NCBI RefSeq assembly: GCF_000633255.1
Contig: NZ_AYMJ01000029.1
Coordinates: 62,001 to 126,000 of the forward strand
Origin: Pseudomonas sp. H1h
GTDB taxonomy: Bacteria > Pseudomonadota > Gammaproteobacteria > Pseudomonadales > Pseudomonadaceae
Length of the DNA: 64,000 bases
Direction of reading: 5' to 3'
Shown here: piece after piece, positions 63,116 to 64,000 of the stretch
How the letters are laid out: each line of letters opens with the position of its first letter
Numbering within the stretch: the first letter of the stretch is position 1
Translations under genes and position numbers: made by a program
The notes under the pieces: model-generated
What the model saw: the letters and a program-made list of their open reading frames with translations, nothing else
What the model was told of the DNA's origin: nothing
Databases searched by the model: none

Positions 63116-63190
63116 AAAAGATCACAGCCTTCGGCAGTTCCCACAGGGGATTAGGTGTGTTCAGTTGGAATTAGTTGGTTGGCGGACCGC

Positions 63191-63217
63191 CTTCGCGAGC
63201 AAGCCCGCTCCCACAGT
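63191..63217. repeat. Single REP unit
   Basis: CTTCGCGAGCAAGCCCGCTC followed by CCACAGT. Only a degenerate partner (TGGCAGGCCAGCTCCCAC near 63269) lies in the same 300-bp spacer. Confidence 0.85.
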
Positions 63218-63357
63218 GGGATCGGGTGTGCTCAGTTAAAGATTGGTCGGCCGTGAGGCCGCCATCGCTGGCAGGCCAGCTCCCACAATTTTAATTCGTG
63301 CCCCCCATGCGGCGAAGCCGCCCCACTCAACACGATGAGCGTTAGCTCGAGTAAATC

Positions 63358-63630
63358 TTTTGATCTCAAGGCCCGTCGGCAGGCTGAGTGGAGGGATTGA
63401 TCCGGGGGTGGGAGCGCAGCGACCGTTTGGCGCAGCCAGACACATCGAGAGGAGGTGCAGCGAAGCAAACCGTAGGCGATGCCCCCGGATCAATCCCGGA
63501 GCGAAGGAACCCGAGCCTAGGCGAGGGCCGAACGTCAGGGCATAGACCTTTTGGTTGCTTTTGGGGCGTTTGCCAAAAGTGACCCGCCGTCAGGGCGGAA
63601 CCCTAAGCGGCCGTTGCCGCAGCACCGGAT
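63358..63630. repeat. Right arm of the ~273-bp inverted repeat
   Basis: Reverse complement partner of 62780-63052, with TTTGATCTCAAGG at the inner end and GGCCGTTGCCGCAGCACCGG at the outer end. With the left arm it encloses a spacer of about 305 bp. Confidence 0.8.
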
Positions 63631-63683
63631 CCACCCACAAAATTGACTAAATTCCCCAACCCATGGTCTCCTACACAACTTGT

Positions 63684-63880
63684 TACGGGTGCCCTTCACA
63701 GGGTGAAACGGGAAACCGGTGAATCATGTGCTTTACTCAAGCCCATGTCAGTCCGGTGCTGCCCCCGCAACGGTAAGCGAGCGAAGCGTCAGATCCACTG
63801 TGCCAGTACGGCATGGGAAGGTGATGCTTGCAGGTCGGCCTGACGCCAACCCCTCGTGAGCCCGGAGACCGGCCCGCAAC
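63684..63880 (+). promoter_or_regulatory. Second cobalamin riboswitch, divergent from the first
   Basis: On the plus strand, CGGGTGCCCTTCACAGGGTG, AAACGGGAAACCGGTGAA, GGTGCTGCCCCCGCAACGGT, CATGGGAAGGTGA and the B12 box GAGCCCGGAGACCGGCC occur in order. It should control the gene starting near 63973, commonly a B12 transporter in such loci. Confidence 0.93.
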
Positions 63881-63972
63881 ACACAGTGCGCATTGTGCGT
63901 CGCTGAACATAACAAACCCGCGGTGGGCGGGCGCTGTTCGAACCTCTGCGTGCCCGACTCGCAGGGGTCTTC

Positions 63973-64000
63973 ATGCGCTCTATTCACCCGCTGACACTCC
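63973..64000 (+). CDS. Start of a riboswitch-controlled gene, cut by the window edge
   Basis: ATG 63973 begins MRSIHPLTL, which could be the first residues of a signal peptide. It lies about 93 bp after the riboswitch B12 box. A TonB-dependent cobalamin receptor or a cobalt transporter is the usual gene here, but only nine codons are visible. Confidence 0.35.

Noticed and set aside
63232..63545. Several 60-85 codon frames in the inverted-repeat region
   Set aside because: They are translations of the inverted repeat and REP sequence, with near-identical peptides on both arms, and show no RBS.

Overview
The window reads as chromosome of a fluorescent Pseudomonas (P. fluorescens group). This rests on the gene order gacA-uvrC-pgsA-tRNA-Gly-tRNA-Cys, a gacA that opens with TTG, the many GCGAGCAAGCCCGCTCCCAC-type REP elements, the GC-rich codon use and the aerobic cobN cobalamin locus. 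No species can be named from the sequence alone.

Layout. (1) 1-7300 is the right end of a prophage inserted at the 3' end of a tRNA-Leu(UAA) gene. A leftward replication/lytic arm (Cro-like, CII-like, TraR/DksA-like, TOPRIM primase running off the window) diverges from a LexA/CI-type repressor. A rightward accessory operon (PrtN-like, KilAC-like, C5 DNA methylase, DUF4224, tyrosine integrase) follows, apparently controlled by the same operator. (2) 7390-9866 separates tRNA-Leu from tRNA-Cys. It carries an AT-rich acyltransferase and two small ORFs, and a decayed tRNA-Cys fragment lies at its far end, so it looks like an old island. (3) 9867-14511 is core: tRNA-Cys, tRNA-Gly, pgsA, uvrC, gacA, an acetyltransferase and a nitrilase-family hydrolase. 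(4) 14664-16205 is a DAHP synthase preceded by two aromatic-rich leader peptides and an attenuator. (5) 16280-24713 holds an Ig-like repeat protein, a lipase, a parvulin and a YejABEF-type peptide transporter. (6) 24858-30754 is a sigma-54 3-hydroxybutyrate module (HbcR-like activator, GntP permease, dehydrogenase, acetoacetyl-CoA synthetase), followed by a 135-bp tandem REP array. (7) 31407-43187 has a PilT/PilU-like ATPase, a hybrid histidine kinase, a second parvulin, a sugar kinase, and a deaminase/IclR/RidA/amino-acid ABC operon, then a thioredoxin-like gene. (8) 43364-51785 is one overlapping operon (wecB, nfrB-like, nfrA-like, DUF4434, diguanylate cyclase) that matches the c-di-GMP-dependent Nfr glycan pathway of E. 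coli. (9) 51891-55511 encodes a TerC/CorC-type membrane protein with a leader ORF and a phospholipase D-like protein. (10) 55684-64000 is the cobalt chelatase locus cobW-cobN-chlI/chlD behind a cobalamin riboswitch, with a second divergent cobalamin riboswitch beyond a long inverted repeat.

Strongest unusual signals. The chlI-like gene ends in a dnaX-type slippery heptamer, and a 13-bp stem-loop follows 5 nt later. A -1 slip reads straight into the VWA frame, so one locus can make both chelatase AAA+ subunits. Others are the complete Nfr-like operon with its own cyclase, the tandem aromatic leaders, the degraded tRNA-Cys that brackets an island, three matching activator boxes for HbcR, and a REP pair read in frame inside cobN.
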